Below, piece by piece: positions 26,865 through 36,322 of a stretch of DNA of 42,712 nucleotides (positions within the stretch are counted from its first letter, which is position 1; each line of letters starts with the position of its first letter). The notes under the pieces were generated by a model that saw nothing but the letters and a program-made list of their open reading frames with translations, did not search any database and was not told where the DNA came from. The DNA is from Streptococcus sp. HMSC034E03. GTDB taxonomy: Bacteria; Bacillota; Bacilli; Lactobacillales; Streptococcaceae. The DNA lies in the NCBI RefSeq assembly GCF_001811505.1, contig NZ_KV804964.1:1-42712 (forward strand), read 5' to 3'. A program made the position numbers and the translations under genes.

Positions 26865-29081
26865 ATGCCCAAAGAAGTAATTTATTCAGGCGATGAAGTC
26901 GTCGCTTTAACACAGAAATATTTATCGAAAGAAGATGTGGCTTTTGTACATAAAGCCTTGGTTTACGCTGTAGAATGCCATAGTGGTCAATATCGTAAAT
27001 CTGGCGAACCCTACATTATCCATCCTATTCAGGTGGCAGGTATTTTGGCTAAGCTCAAGCTAGACGCTGTCACTGTTGCCTGTGGTTTTTTGCATGACGT
27101 GGTTGAAGATACGGAAACGACCTTGGATGATTTAGAGAGAGAGTTTGGTCACGATGTTCGCATTATCGTGGATGGGGTTACCAAATTAGGGAAAGTTGAG
27201 TACAAGTCTATCGAGGAGCAGCTAGCTGAAAACCACCGCAAGATGCTCATGGCTATGTCAGAGGATATCCGTGTTATCTTGGTCAAACTGTCTGACCGAT
27301 TGCATAACATGAGAACCCTTAATCACCTTCGTAAAGATAAGCAGGAACGAATTTCCAGAGAAACCATGGAAATCTATGCTCCGCTTGCCCATCGTTTGGG
27401 GATTTCAAGTGTTAAGTGGGAACTAGAAGACCTATCCTTCCGTTATTTAAATCCAACTGAGTTTTACAAGATTAGTCACATGATGAAGGAAAAACGTCAA
27501 GAACGTGAAGCCTTGGTAGATGAGGTTGTGACAAAACTTGAGGAATATTCATCAGAACGTCACCTTACAGGAAAAATCTATGGTCGTCCCAAGCATATCT
27601 ATTCGATTTATCGTAAGATGCAGGATAAGAAGAAGCGCTTTGAAGAGATCTACGACCTGATTGCTATTCGTTGTATCCTAGACACTCAGAGTGATGTCTA
27701 TGCTATGTTGGGATATGTCCATGAGCTTTGGAAACCAATGCCTGGACGCTTTAAGGACTACATTGCCAACCGTAAGGCCAATGGTTACCAGTCCATCCAT
27801 ACAACTGTTTATGGGCCAAAGGGACCTATTGAATTCCAGATTCGAACCAAGGAAATGCATGAGGTTGCTGAGTACGGTGTTGCTGCTCACTGGGCCTATA
27901 AAAAAGGTATCAAGGGGCAGGTTAATGGCAAGGAATCTGCTATCGGTATGAACTGGATCAAGGAGATGATGGAGCTTCAAGACCAGTCCGATGATGCCAA
28001 GGATTTCGTAGAGACGGTTAAAGAGAATTACCTAGCAGAAGAAATCTACGTCTTTACTCCAGACGGAGCCGTTCGCTCTCTTCCAAAGGATTCTGGACCG
28101 ATTGACTTTGCCTATGAGATTCATACCAAAATCGGTGAAAAAGCAACTGGTGCCAAGGTTAATGGTCGTATGGTTCCCTTGACTACCAAGCTAAAAACGG
28201 GTGACCAGGTTGAAATCATCACCAATCCAAATTCCTTTGGGCCAAGCCGTGACTGGCTTACCATGGTCAAGACCAGCAAAGCTCGGAACAAGATTCGTCA
28301 GTTCTTTAAGAACCAAGACAAAGAATTGTCCATCAACAAGGGCCGTGAAATGCTGATGAGTCAATTCCAGGAGAATGGCTATGTGGCTAATAAATTCATG
28401 GACAAGCGTCATATGGATGAAGTCCTCCAAAAAACTAGCTACAAGACTGAGGAAGCTCTCTTTGCGGCTATTGGTTTTGGGGAAATTGGAGCCATCACAG
28501 TCTTTAACCGTTTAACTGAAAAAGAGCGCCGTGAGGAAGAACGCGCCAAGGCTAAGGCAGAAGCAGAAGAACTGGTCAAGGGTGGCGAAGTCAAAGTAGA
28601 GAACAAGGACACGCTTAAGGTGAAGCATGAGGGTGGAGTTGTCATCCAAGGTGCTTCTGGGCTCTTGGTCCGGATTGCCAAATGTTGTAACCCTGTTCCT
28701 GGTGATGATATCGTTGGTTATATTACCAAAGGTCGTGGTGTTGCTATCCACCGTGTTGACTGTATGAATCTTCGTTCGCAGGAAAACTACGAGCAACGTC
28801 TATTAGATGTTGAGTGGGAAGATCAATTCTCAAGCAAGGAATATATGGCTCATATCGATATTTACGGTCTCAATCGTACTGGACTTTTGAACGATGTTTT
28901 ACAGGTCTTGTCAAATACAACTAAAAACATCTCAACGGTCAATGCCCAACCTACCAAAGATATGAAATTTGCCAATATCCATGTCTCCTTTGGGATTTCT
29001 AACCTTTCAACTCTGACAACGGTAGTTGATAAGATTAAGAGTGTACCAGAAGTCTACTCTGTTAAACGGACCAATGGTTAA
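26865..29081 (+). CDS. relA: Bifunctional (p)ppGpp synthetase/hydrolase (RelA/Rsh)
   Basis: The long RelA/SpoT homologue controls the stringent response. The 738-aa protein has an N-terminal HD hydrolase domain ([12 protein letters not shown]), the synthetase domain ([22 protein letters not shown]), a TGS domain (YVFTPDG), a zinc-finger/conserved-cysteine region ([12 protein letters not shown]) and a C-terminal ACT domain. An intact HD motif means it can both make and degrade (p)ppGpp. GGAG lies seven bases from ATG 26865. Another ATG at 26861 is in a different frame and is ignored. dtd follows after 29 bases, a common Gram-positive pairing. Confidence 0.96.
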   Translation: MPKEVIYSGDEVVALTQKYLSKEDVAFVHKALVYAVECHSGQYRKSGEPYIIHPIQVAGILAKLKLDAVTVACGFLHDVVEDTETTLDDLEREFGHDVRIIVDGVTKLGKVEYKSIEEQLAENHRKMLMAMSEDIRVILVKLSDRLHNMRTLNHLRKDKQERISRETMEIYAPLAHRLGISSVKWELEDLSFRYLNPTEFYKISHMMKEKRQEREALVDEVVTKLEEYSSERHLTGKIYGRPKHIYSIYRKMQDKKKRFEEIYDLIAIRCILDTQSDVYAMLGYVHELWKPMPGRFKDYIANRKANGYQSIHTTVYGPKGPIEFQIRTKEMHEVAEYGVAAHWAYKKGIKGQVNGKESAIGMNWIKEMMELQDQSDDAKDFVETVKENYLAEEIYVFTPDGAVRSLPKDSGPIDFAYEIHTKIGEKATGAKVNGRMVPLTTKLKTGDQVEIITNPNSFGPSRDWLTMVKTSKARNKIRQFFKNQDKELSINKGREMLMSQFQENGYVANKFMDKRHMDEVLQKTSYKTEEALFAAIGFGEIGAITVFNRLTEKERREEERAKAKAEAEELVKGGEVKVENKDTLKVKHEGGVVIQGASGLLVRIAKCCNPVPGDDIVGYITKGRGVAIHRVDCMNLRSQENYEQRLLDVEWEDQFSSKEYMAHIDIYGLNRTGLLNDVLQVLSNTTKNISTVNAQPTKDMKFANIHVSFGISNLSTLTTVVDKIKSVPEVYSVKRTNG

Positions 29082-29110
29082 GTTGGAGCGATAGATCTAG
29101 AAAGGCTATT

Positions 29111-29554
29111 ATGAAAATCATTATTCAGAGGGTCAAAAAAGCCCAAGTTAGCATTGAAGGTCAGGTATATGGACAAATCCAGCAGGGATTATTACTCCTA
29201 GTTGGTGTTGGCCCTGAGGATCAAAAAGAAGATTTGGATTATGCAGTGAGAAAACTTGTCAATATGCGTATCTTTTCAGATACCGAAGGCAAGATGAATT
29301 TATCAGTCAAGGATATCCAAGGAGAAATACTCTCCATCTCTCAATTCACTCTTTTTGCCGATACCAAAAAAGGGAATCGCCCAGCTTTTACAGGTGCAGC
29401 TAAACCGGATATGGCTGAGGCCTTCTATCAAGATTTTAACCGAGAACTAGCCAAGGAAGTTCCTGTGAAAACAGGTATTTTCGGAGCAGATATGCAGGTG
29501 GAACTGGTCAATGATGGTCCTGTAACCATCATCCTTGACACCAAAAATAGATAA
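29111..29554 (+). CDS. dtd: D-aminoacyl-tRNA deacylase (Dtd)
   Basis: Dtd removes D-amino acids mischarged on tRNA. The 147-aa protein has the two signatures of the family: [17 protein letters not shown] (SQFTL catalytic loop) and the Gly-cisPro-type loop [12 protein letters not shown] near the end. The opening [13 protein letters not shown] is typical. Ribosome binding site AGAAAGG. It is co-transcribed with relA and ends in a hairpin shared with the convergent psaR gene. Confidence 0.95.
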   Translation: MKIIIQRVKKAQVSIEGQVYGQIQQGLLLLVGVGPEDQKEDLDYAVRKLVNMRIFSDTEGKMNLSVKDIQGEILSISQFTLFADTKKGNRPAFTGAAKPDMAEAFYQDFNRELAKEVPVKTGIFGADMQVELVNDGPVTIILDTKNR

Positions 29555-29558
29555 GAAA

Positions 29559-29586
29559 AACCAAGCTAGCGGGCTTGGTTTTTTGC
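29559..29586. terminator. Bidirectional terminator between dtd and psaR
   Basis: AACCAAGC (29559-29566) and GCTTGGTT (29573-29580) pair exactly, with A5 on one side and T6 on the other, so the hairpin serves both convergent genes. Confidence 0.85.
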
Positions 29587-29597
29587 TGATAAAGACT

Positions 29598-30248
29598 TTA
29601 GTTCATTTTTTCAACATAGAGTTGTTTAGCGATTTCGAGGCTGACTTGAAGTTCTTCATTATTGTGAATCAGGGTAAAGGTATTAGAGAAGCCATCGAAC
29701 TGCTTGACATGGAGTTGGTCTCCAATATGGATGGCATGTTTATCCAAATATTGGAGGATTTCAAAGCTGTCATGAACTCTTGTCAGAAGGTAGTTTCCTA
29801 CTTCTTTGATATCAGAAAGTGGCAGGTTATTAACCTCAACTAGAAGCTCACCCTTAGCAGGAATGGTTCCTCCATGGGGACAGGTCTTTGGAAAGCCTAA
29901 CATACTCTCCAGTCTCTCCACAAAAAGATCTGAAACTGTATGCTCTAATACCTCAGCCTCATCGTGAATCTGGTTGCTGGTATAGTCTAGATGGTGAACT
30001 AGAAAGACCTCTATCAGTCGATGCTTACGATAAAGCTCAGAGACCAGCTTTAAGCCAATATCCGTTAGTATATAGCCATTTTCTTTATTCTTTAATATAA
30101 GATTTTCGGATTGCATGCGCTTGATCATCTCAGTTACCGCAGGAGGTGATACCTGCATCCGAGCAGCGATTTCCTTGTTGGTAATCTTAGGAACTTCCAT
30201 GCCAATCTCATAAATACATTTTAAGTAATCTTCTTTATTTGGTGTCAT
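29598..30248 (-). CDS. psaR: Manganese-dependent repressor PsaR (DtxR/MntR family)
   Basis: PsaR represses the psa manganese transporter and other genes when Mn2+ is plentiful. The 216-aa protein has an N-terminal winged helix (MTPNKEDYLKCIYEIG, then the recognition helix VSPPAVTEMIKRM), a dimerisation/metal domain with HRLIEVFLVHHL, HDEAEVLEH and CPHGGTIP, and a C-terminal FeoA/SH3-like domain. The ATG at 30248 is chosen because AAGGAA lies upstream of it and homologues start MTPNKEDYL; a further in-frame ATG at 30275 has no ribosome binding site. The target operator is visible at 33519-33542. Confidence 0.94.
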   Translation of the reverse strand: MTPNKEDYLKCIYEIGMEVPKITNKEIAARMQVSPPAVTEMIKRMQSENLILKNKENGYILTDIGLKLVSELYRKHRLIEVFLVHHLDYTSNQIHDEAEVLEHTVSDLFVERLESMLGFPKTCPHGGTIPAKGELLVEVNNLPLSDIKEVGNYLLTRVHDSFEILQYLDKHAIHIGDQLHVKQFDGFSNTFTLIHNNEELQVSLEIAKQLYVEKMN

Positions 30249-30283
30249 TCGTATTTCCTTGTTTATTATCTCCATCTAGTATA

Positions 30284-30311
30284 CCAAAAAAAGCTAGATT
30301 TCTCTAGCTTT
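30284..30311 (-). terminator. tpx terminator overlapping the psaR promoter
   Basis: On the minus strand AAAGCTAG/CTAGCTTT (30290-30311) is followed by a T-rich run. A TATACT -10 for psaR lies at the same place (about 30279-30285, minus strand), so the end of tpx and the start of psaR transcription share these bases. Confidence 0.7.
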
Positions 30312-30337
30312 CTGTCTTGTTACAAGTGGGCTTTCTT

Positions 30338-30832
30338 TTAGTCAAGCGACTTTGCTGCTTCAATGGCTGCTTCAAAGTTTGGCTCGCTGTTGATATTATC
30401 CACGTATTCGACGTAGCGGATGGTATTATCAGCATCGAGAACAAAAACTGCGCGTGCAAGCAGATGCCATTCATTGATTAAGAGGGCATAATCGCGTCCA
30501 AAGGAATGGTCATAGTAGTCTGAGAGCATGATGGCATTCTCAATTCCTTCAGCACCACACCAGCGTTTTTGAGCGAAGGGGAGGTCCATAGACACCGTTA
30601 AGACAACAGTGTTGTCTAAGCTAGCCAATTCTTGGTTAAAGCGACGAGTCTGAAGTGAGCAGATACCAGTGTCGATAGAAGGAATGACACTCAAAATCTT
30701 TTTCTTGCCTTCAAAATCAGCTAGTGTTTTTTTAGAGAGGTCAGTCGTTGTGAGAGAGAAATCAAGTGCCTTGTCTCCTACTTGTAGTTGTTTTCCCGTA
30801 AAAGTAACAGGGTTTCCAAGGAATGTAGTCAT
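30338..30832 (-). CDS. tpx: Thiol peroxidase (Tpx/PsaD)
   Basis: Tpx is an atypical two-cysteine peroxiredoxin that removes H2O2 and organic peroxides, important in streptococci that make peroxide. The 164-aa protein has the peroxidatic C58 in [16 protein letters not shown] and the resolving C92 in KRWCGAEG, at the family's spacing. It sits next to psaBCA as in pneumococci. A promoter (TTGGAA, 18 bases, TAAAAT; 30858-30887) lies just upstream. Confidence 0.95.
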   Translation of the reverse strand: MTTFLGNPVTFTGKQLQVGDKALDFSLTTTDLSKKTLADFEGKKKILSVIPSIDTGICSLQTRRFNQELASLDNTVVLTVSMDLPFAQKRWCGAEGIENAIMLSDYYDHSFGRDYALLINEWHLLARAVFVLDADNTIRYVEYVDNINSEPNFEAAIEAAKSLD

Positions 30833-30857
30833 AAGCTACTCCAATCTTTTTTCTTTC

Positions 30858-30887
30858 ATTTTACATTAAATGTTCAGACTCTTCCAA
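30858..30887 (-). promoter_or_regulatory. tpx promoter
   Basis: On the minus strand TTGGAA (30887-30882) and TAAAAT (30863-30858) are separated by 18 bases. The proposed start lies about 20 bases before the tpx ATG, so tpx need not depend on psa read-through. Confidence 0.6.
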
Positions 30888-30914
30888 TAATTTGACCGGA
30901 ATTTGAATCAAAAA

Positions 30915-30945
30915 AACGCCAATTCCGTGAGAACGACGTTTTTTA
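30915..30945 (-). terminator. Terminator after psaA
   Basis: AACG-C-AATTC (from 30915) and GAACGACGTT (30931-30940) form an imperfect stem with A/T runs on both sides. On the minus strand it follows psaA directly. Confidence 0.65.
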
Positions 30946-30950
30946 AATGT

Positions 30951-31880
30951 TTATTTTGCCAAACCTTCAGCAATCTTGTCAAGGTTGTATTTCATCATGT
31001 TGTAGTAGCTATCGCCTTCTTTACCTTGTTCTGCGATAGAGTCAGTAAAGATTTGAGCGTAGATTGGGATGTTTGTGTCTTGTGAAACGGTCTTCATTGG
31101 ACGGTCATCCACACTTGATTCTACAAAGAGGGAAGGAGTTTTTGTTTGGCGAAGTTTTTCAACCAAGGTCTTGATTTGGTCAGGAGTTCCTTCTTCTTCA
31201 GTATTGATTTCCCAGATATAGGCACTTGGGACACCGTAGGCTTTAGAGAAGTATTTGAAACATCCTTCGCTGGTTACGATCAATTTTTTCTCAGCAGGGA
31301 TGTTGTTAAATTTCTCTTTAGCTTCCTTGTCAAGTTTGTCTAGCTTATCAGTATATTCTTTGAGATTTTTTTCGTAGAATTCCTTGTTGCTAGGGTCTTT
31401 AGCGCTCAATTGTTTTGCGATGTTTTTAGCAAAGATCATACCGTTTTCAAGGTTAAGCCAAGCGTGTGGGTCTTCTTTGCCTTTTTCGTTTTGACCTTCA
31501 AGGTAGATAACATCAACGCCTTCGCTGACTGCAAAGTAGTCTTTGTTTTCAGTTTTCTTAGCATTTTCTACCAATTTTGTAAACCAAGCATTGCCACCAG
31601 TTTCAAGGTTGATACCGTTGTAGAAAATCAAATCAGCTTGAGAAGTTTTCTTGACATCTTCAGGAAGTGGTTCGTATTCGTGTGGGTCTTGACCAACAGG
31701 AACGATACTGTGAAGATCAATCTTATCACCAGCAATATTTTTAGTAATATCAGCGATGATTGAGTTTGTAGCAACAACTTTTAGTTTTTGACCAGAAGCT
31801 GCATCTTTCTTTCCAGTAGAACATGCTACAAGAGCAATGACGGAAAGAAAGAGAATCAGCAATGTACCTAATTTTTTCAT
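30951..31880 (-). CDS. psaA: Manganese ABC transporter lipoprotein PsaA
   Basis: PsaA binds Mn2+ at the cell surface and delivers it to PsaBC; it is also a known colonisation antigen. The 309-aa precursor starts [14 protein letters not shown] with the lipobox LVAC and lipidated C20. Metal ligands visible include H67 (QDPHEYEPL), the HAW histidine in the middle, the TSEG glutamate and a late FTDSIAEQG aspartate, matching PsaA numbering. The ATG at 31880 is chosen over 31892 because it gives the standard signal peptide. Last gene of the psaB-psaC-psaA operon. Confidence 0.96.
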   Translation of the reverse strand: MKKLGTLLILFLSVIALVACSTGKKDAASGQKLKVVATNSIIADITKNIAGDKIDLHSIVPVGQDPHEYEPLPEDVKKTSQADLIFYNGINLETGGNAWFTKLVENAKKTENKDYFAVSEGVDVIYLEGQNEKGKEDPHAWLNLENGMIFAKNIAKQLSAKDPSNKEFYEKNLKEYTDKLDKLDKEAKEKFNNIPAEKKLIVTSEGCFKYFSKAYGVPSAYIWEINTEEEGTPDQIKTLVEKLRQTKTPSLFVESSVDDRPMKTVSQDTNIPIYAQIFTDSIAEQGKEGDSYYNMMKYNLDKIAEGLAK

Positions 31881-31911
31881 TAGATCCTCCAATTTATTGG
31901 GGTTTTGCCCC

Positions 31912-32760
31912 TTATTTTAACAAATGTTTATTTTTCAGTTTCAAATATCGTTGTTTTGGAGCGATAAAGAAGCTAATAAGAAAGAAACTAGCGGCTGTAA
32001 GCACGATACTAGAACCTGCCGCAACGTTAAAGCTATAGCCGATAAAGAGTCCCAAAACTGAAGCTGTAGCTCCAAAGGTTGAGGAAAGGAAAATCATACT
32101 TTTCAGGCTATTAGCATAGAGATAAGCAGTTGCTGCTGGGGTAATCAGCATGGCTACAATCAGGATAGTTCCGACACTTTGCATAGCTGTCACAGACACC
32201 AGAGTTAGGAGTACCATGAGTAAGTAGTGATAGAAATTGACAGGCATTCCCATGGCCTTAGCCAAGAGTTCATCAAAGGAAGTGATCAAGAGTTGCTTGA
32301 AGAAAATCCAGATTAACAAGAGAATGGCTACCCCTACACCCATAGTAATAAACATATCCGTATCTTGGACGGCTAGGATATTACCAAAAAGGATATGGAA
32401 AAGGTCAGTTGAACTTTTAGCGACACTAATCAAGATGATACCGAGGGCTAAGAAAGAAGAAAAGGTAATGCCGATGGCGGTATCGCTTTTGATAATCGAG
32501 TTCCCCTTGATGTAGGTAATGATGATGGCAGCTAGCAATCCAAAGACAATGGCTCCGATAAAGAAGTCAAGGCCCAAGATGAAGGAGAGGGCTACACCTG
32601 GCAAGACAGCATGTGAAATGGCATCTCCCATGAGTGACATCCCGCGTAGAATGATGAAACATCCCACAGCTCCAGCTACGACCCCGACGACAATAGCTGT
32701 TATCAAGGCATTTTGTAGGAAATGGAATTTTTGCAATCCATCGATAAATTCTGCAATCAT
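31912..32760 (-). CDS. psaC: Manganese ABC transporter permease PsaC
   Basis: A 282-aa ABC-3 family permease with about eight hydrophobic segments. Recognisable family stretches are [40 protein letters not shown] (contact loop with the ATPase) and [20 protein letters not shown]. It forms the membrane channel for Mn2+ delivered by PsaA and driven by PsaB. It overlaps psaB by 4 bases (ATG within the psaB stop region). Confidence 0.95.
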   Translation of the reverse strand: MIAEFIDGLQKFHFLQNALITAIVVGVVAGAVGCFIILRGMSLMGDAISHAVLPGVALSFILGLDFFIGAIVFGLLAAIIITYIKGNSIIKSDTAIGITFSSFLALGIILISVAKSSTDLFHILFGNILAVQDTDMFITMGVGVAILLLIWIFFKQLLITSFDELLAKAMGMPVNFYHYLLMVLLTLVSVTAMQSVGTILIVAMLITPAATAYLYANSLKSMIFLSSTFGATASVLGLFIGYSFNVAAGSSIVLTAASFFLISFFIAPKQRYLKLKNKHLLK

Positions 32761-33479
32761 AGGTCACCTCCATTGAAAAAGAGTCGATTACCGTAAGCTT
32801 CTTTTAGATTGGCTTCGGTAAAAGTTTCTTTGGTCGGACCAAAGGCAATCACTTCTCGATTGACAAGCAAGACTTGATCGAAGTAGTGGGGAACCTTGCT
32901 GAGGTCGTGGTGGACGATGAGAACCGTCTTCCCAGCTTTTTTCAGATCTCTCAGCGTATTCATGATGATTTCCTCACTGACTGAGTCAATCCCAACAAAG
33001 GGTTCATCCAAGAGGATATAGTCGGCTTCCTGCACCAAACATCTGGCAATCAAGACCCGCTGGAATTGACCTCCAGAGAGTTGACTGATTTGCCGTTCAG
33101 CGTAGTCAGCTAGGTCGACGATTTCAAGGGCCTCTTGCACTTTCTTCCAATGTTTAGCATTTAAACTTCGAAAGAGAGGAATAGAGGGAAACAGTCCTAA
33201 CGAGACGCATTCCTTGACCTTGATGGGAAAGTTGTAGTCGATATTGATTTTTTGTTCGACATAGGCGATTCGATGTAAGGATTTTTTAACTTCCTTGTCA
33301 TCGAGAAATGCCTGACCTTGATGTGGGATAATTCCCAGCATACCTTTTAATAATGTTGATTTCCCAGCGCCGTTTGGGCCAATAATTCCGGTAATCGTTG
33401 GTCCTTGGAGCACTAGTGAAATATCCTTTAGTGCCAACGTTTCTTTGTAGGAGACACTGAGGTTTTCGATACGTATCAT
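32757..33479 (-). CDS. psaB: Manganese ABC transporter ATPase PsaB
   Basis: The 240-aa ATPase of the Psa system. It shows Walker [11 protein letters not shown]-loop region YVEQK, signature LSGGQFQR, Walker [10 protein letters not shown] and H-loop VHHDLS. First gene of the operon; translation begins just after an AGGAGG-type site in the leader. Transcription should start from the PsaR-controlled promoter at 33504-33532. Confidence 0.95.
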   Translation of the reverse strand: MIRIENLSVSYKETLALKDISLVLQGPTITGIIGPNGAGKSTLLKGMLGIIPHQGQAFLDDKEVKKSLHRIAYVEQKINIDYNFPIKVKECVSLGLFPSIPLFRSLNAKHWKKVQEALEIVDLADYAERQISQLSGGQFQRVLIARCLVQEADYILLDEPFVGIDSVSEEIIMNTLRDLKKAGKTVLIVHHDLSKVPHYFDQVLLVNREVIAFGPTKETFTEANLKEAYGNRLFFNGGDL

Positions 33480-33503
33480 ACAGTTATATTCCTCCTATCT
33501 TTT

Positions 33504-33542
33504 AATATACCTTAAAATAAAAATTAAGTCAAGTTAATTTTT
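33504..33542 (-). promoter_or_regulatory. psa promoter with PsaR operator
   Basis: On the minus strand TTGACT (-35, 33532-33527), a 17-base spacer and TATATT (-10, 33509-33504) form the promoter. A palindrome AAAAATTAA-N6-TTAATTTTT (33519-33542) sits over the -35. This is the expected PsaR operator, so Mn-loaded PsaR would exclude RNA polymerase. Confidence 0.85.
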
Positions 33543-33658
33543 GTAAATATTTAAAATATTAACTAGAAAACAATCAGAAGAAGACGGCATTTTTAATTGC
33601 ATTCCCCAGGGATTTTTGCTAAGCTAGGAATAAGTTAAAATAGGAAAGAGAGAATAAA

Positions 33659-35551
33659 ATGACACGTTATCAAGATGATTTTTATGATGCTATAAATGGT
33701 GAATGGGAAAAGACTGCCGTCATTCCAGCTGACAAATCACGAACAGGTGGTTTTATCGACCTTGACGAAGAAATTGAAGAGTTGATGCTAACAACAACTG
33801 ACAAGTGGTTGGCTGGAGAAGATGTTCCTGAAGATGCCATATTAGCAAATTTTGTTAAGTACCATAGTATGGTCAGAGATTTTGACAAACGAGAAGCAGA
33901 TGGAATCAAACCAGTCCTCCCTTTACTGAATGAATATCAAGATTTGGAAAGTTTTGCGGATTTCGCAAGTAAACTAGCTGCATTCGAATTAGCTGGTAAA
34001 CCAAACTTCCTTCCATTTGGAGTATCACCAGACTTTATGGATGCTAGAACCAATGTTCTTTGGGCTAGTGCTCCAGGAACAATCTTACCTGACACAACCT
34101 ACTATGCGGAAGACCATCCACAGCGTGAGGAATTGTTGAACCTTTGGAAAGAAAGTACTTCTAATCTCCTCAAAGCCTATAACTTTTCAGATGAAGAAAT
34201 CGAAGATCTTTTAGAGAAACGTTTGGAATTGGACCGCCGTATCGCAGCTGTGGTCCTCTCTAACGAAGAAAGTTCAGAATATGCTAAACTTTATCATCCA
34301 TATTCTTATGACGATTTCAAAAAGTTTGCTCCTGCCCTTCCATTGGATGACTTTTTCCAAGCTGTTCTTGGTCAAGTACCTGATAAGGTCATTGTAGATG
34401 AAGAACGTTTCTGGCAAGCAGCAGAGCAATTCTATAGTGAAGAAGCTTGGCCTTTGCTCAAGGCAAGCTTGATCTTGAGTGTGGTCAATCTTTCAACGAG
34501 CTATTTGACAGATGAGATTCGTATCTTGTCAGGTGCTTATGGTCGTGCTCTTTCAGGTGTTCCAGAAGCCCAAGATAAACGCAAGGCTGCTTACCACTTA
34601 GCGCAAGGACCATTCAAACAAGCCCTTGGACTTTGGTATGCCCACGAAAAATTCTCTCCTGAAGCTAAGGCGGATGTAGAGAAAAAAGTAGCGACCATGA
34701 TTGACGTATATAAGGAACGCTTAGCTAAGAATGACTGGCTGACTCCTGAAACACGAGAAAAAGCTATCGTCAAACTCAATGTTATCAAGCCTTATATTGG
34801 TTATCCAGAAGAGCTACCAGCTCGCTATAAGGACAAGGTAGTGGATGAATCTTCTAGCCTCTTTGAGAATGCTCTTGCCTTTGCGCGTGTGGAAATCAAG
34901 CACAGCTGGAGCAAGTGGAACCAGCCAGTTGACTATAAGGAGTGGGGAATGCCTGCTCATATGGTCAATGCCTACTACAATCCACAAAAGAACTTGATTG
35001 TCTTCCCTGCTGCTATCTTACAGGCTCCATTCTATGATTTGCATCAGTCATCTTCTGCCAACTATGGTGGTATCGGAGCGGTTATCGCCCATGAAATTTC
35101 TCATGCCTTTGATACAAATGGGGCTTCCTTTGATGAAAATGGTAGCCTCAAGGACTGGTGGACAGAGAACGACTATGCTGCCTTTAAAGAAAAAACGCAG
35201 AAGGTTATCGACCAGTTTGATGGTCAAGAATCTTACGGTGCAAGGATCAACGGAAAACTAACTGTATCCGAAAACGTTGCGGACCTTGGAGGAATCGCTG
35301 CAGCGCTAGAAGCTGCCAAGAGAGAACCAGATTTCTCAGCTGAAGAGTTCTTCCATAACTTTGCTCGTATCTGGCGTATGAAAGGTCGCCCAGAGTTGAT
35401 GAAACTCATGGCTAGCGTCGACGTACACGCTCCAGCTAAACTCCGTGTCAACGTCCAAGTGCCAAACTTTGATGACTTCTTTACGACCTATGATGTCAAA
35501 GAAGGCGACGGTATGTGGCGTTCACCAGAAGACCGTGTGATTATTTGGTAA
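33659..35551 (+). CDS. pepO: Endopeptidase O, M13 metallopeptidase (PepO)
   Basis: A 630-aa neprilysin-like zinc endopeptidase. The catalytic HEISH motif is at 478-482, with the family NAYYNPQKN segment before it and the third-ligand motif ENVADLGG after it. The tail ends in MWRSPEDRVIIW, close to the usual end. There is no signal peptide, although in pneumococci PepO is found at the surface, where it binds plasminogen, fibronectin and complement. It diverges from psaB and shares the upstream region holding the PsaR operator, so manganese control of pepO as well is plausible. Confidence 0.95.
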   Translation: MTRYQDDFYDAINGEWEKTAVIPADKSRTGGFIDLDEEIEELMLTTTDKWLAGEDVPEDAILANFVKYHSMVRDFDKREADGIKPVLPLLNEYQDLESFADFASKLAAFELAGKPNFLPFGVSPDFMDARTNVLWASAPGTILPDTTYYAEDHPQREELLNLWKESTSNLLKAYNFSDEEIEDLLEKRLELDRRIAAVVLSNEESSEYAKLYHPYSYDDFKKFAPALPLDDFFQAVLGQVPDKVIVDEERFWQAAEQFYSEEAWPLLKASLILSVVNLSTSYLTDEIRILSGAYGRALSGVPEAQDKRKAAYHLAQGPFKQALGLWYAHEKFSPEAKADVEKKVATMIDVYKERLAKNDWLTPETREKAIVKLNVIKPYIGYPEELPARYKDKVVDESSSLFENALAFARVEIKHSWSKWNQPVDYKEWGMPAHMVNAYYNPQKNLIVFPAAILQAPFYDLHQSSSANYGGIGAVIAHEISHAFDTNGASFDENGSLKDWWTENDYAAFKEKTQKVIDQFDGQESYGARINGKLTVSENVADLGGIAAALEAAKREPDFSAEEFFHNFARIWRMKGRPELMKLMASVDVHAPAKLRVNVQVPNFDDFFTTYDVKEGDGMWRSPEDRVIIW

Positions 35552-35554
35552 TCA

Positions 35555-35585
35555 AAAAACCAAGGATGATTGTCCTTGGTTTTTC
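35555..35585. terminator. Bidirectional terminator between pepO and the hydrolase
   Basis: AAAACCAAGGA (35555-35565) and TCCTTGGTTTT (35573-35583) pair exactly, with A and T runs on the two sides, serving two convergent genes. Confidence 0.88.
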
Positions 35586-35590
35586 TCTTG

Positions 35591-36220
35591 CTAGAAAAAT
35601 GGATTGAAGGTTTTTTCGTGCGCGATAGTCGTAGCTGGACCATGTCCTGGATAGACATCGTAGTTAGGAAGGGTAAAGAGCTGTGTTTGGATACTATGAA
35701 GGAGTTGTTCCATACTACCAGTTGGCAAATCTGTCCGACCAATGGTTTCTCGGAAAAGGGCATCTCCCGTTAAGACCAAGTGTCCATCTGGGAAAACCAA
35801 TGAAACTCCACCGATAGAGTGGCCTGGCGTTGGTAAGACTGTAAAGCGGAATTCTTCAATCTGGTATTCTTCATGAAAGACATAAGCGTGTTCAGCTGGT
35901 TTGCAGATGACATCCGCCATATCATCGTGTCGAGGGAGTCCTGAAAGGTTGTCAACAGGAGTATAGAGCCAGCTAGCTTCACTTTCTGCCACATAGACTG
36001 GAGGATTTCCATAAGTATCTCTGACCAAGTCAAGACTCATAATATGGTCGTAGTGAGTGTGGGTCAGAAGAATGGCACAGACTGGTTTGTTAATGTTCTC
36101 GATAGTCTTGCGAATGGCCTCCCAATGGCTACCAGGATCGACTACAATCAGGTGTTGCTCCCCTTCGAGATAATAAGTATTTTCATAAGCAACAGGATTC
36201 ACAGTTTTATGGATTTTCAT
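35591..36220 (-). CDS. Metallo-beta-lactamase-fold hydrolase (glyoxalase II-like)
   Basis: A 209-aa single-domain protein with the binuclear metal motif THTHYDH (HxHxDH), a later PGHSIGG histidine and a TGDALF aspartate, plus the terminal PGHGPAT histidine. These fit YcbL/glyoxalase-II-like hydrolases acting on thioesters, but the substrate-binding C-terminal domain of true glyoxalase II is absent. The exact substrate is unknown. No operon partner. Confidence 0.87.
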   Translation of the reverse strand: MKIHKTVNPVAYENTYYLEGEQHLIVVDPGSHWEAIRKTIENINKPVCAILLTHTHYDHIMSLDLVRDTYGNPPVYVAESEASWLYTPVDNLSGLPRHDDMADVICKPAEHAYVFHEEYQIEEFRFTVLPTPGHSIGGVSLVFPDGHLVLTGDALFRETIGRTDLPTGSMEQLLHSIQTQLFTLPNYDVYPGHGPATTIAHEKTFNPFF

Positions 36221-36322
36221 AGGTTTCCTCTTTCAAAGAATTTACTCCTACTAGTATAACACAGAAGAATAAAATAAGGAATCAAGAAGAAAGTCCCTTC
36301 AGAGAAGAGACCTTGTTATTGA

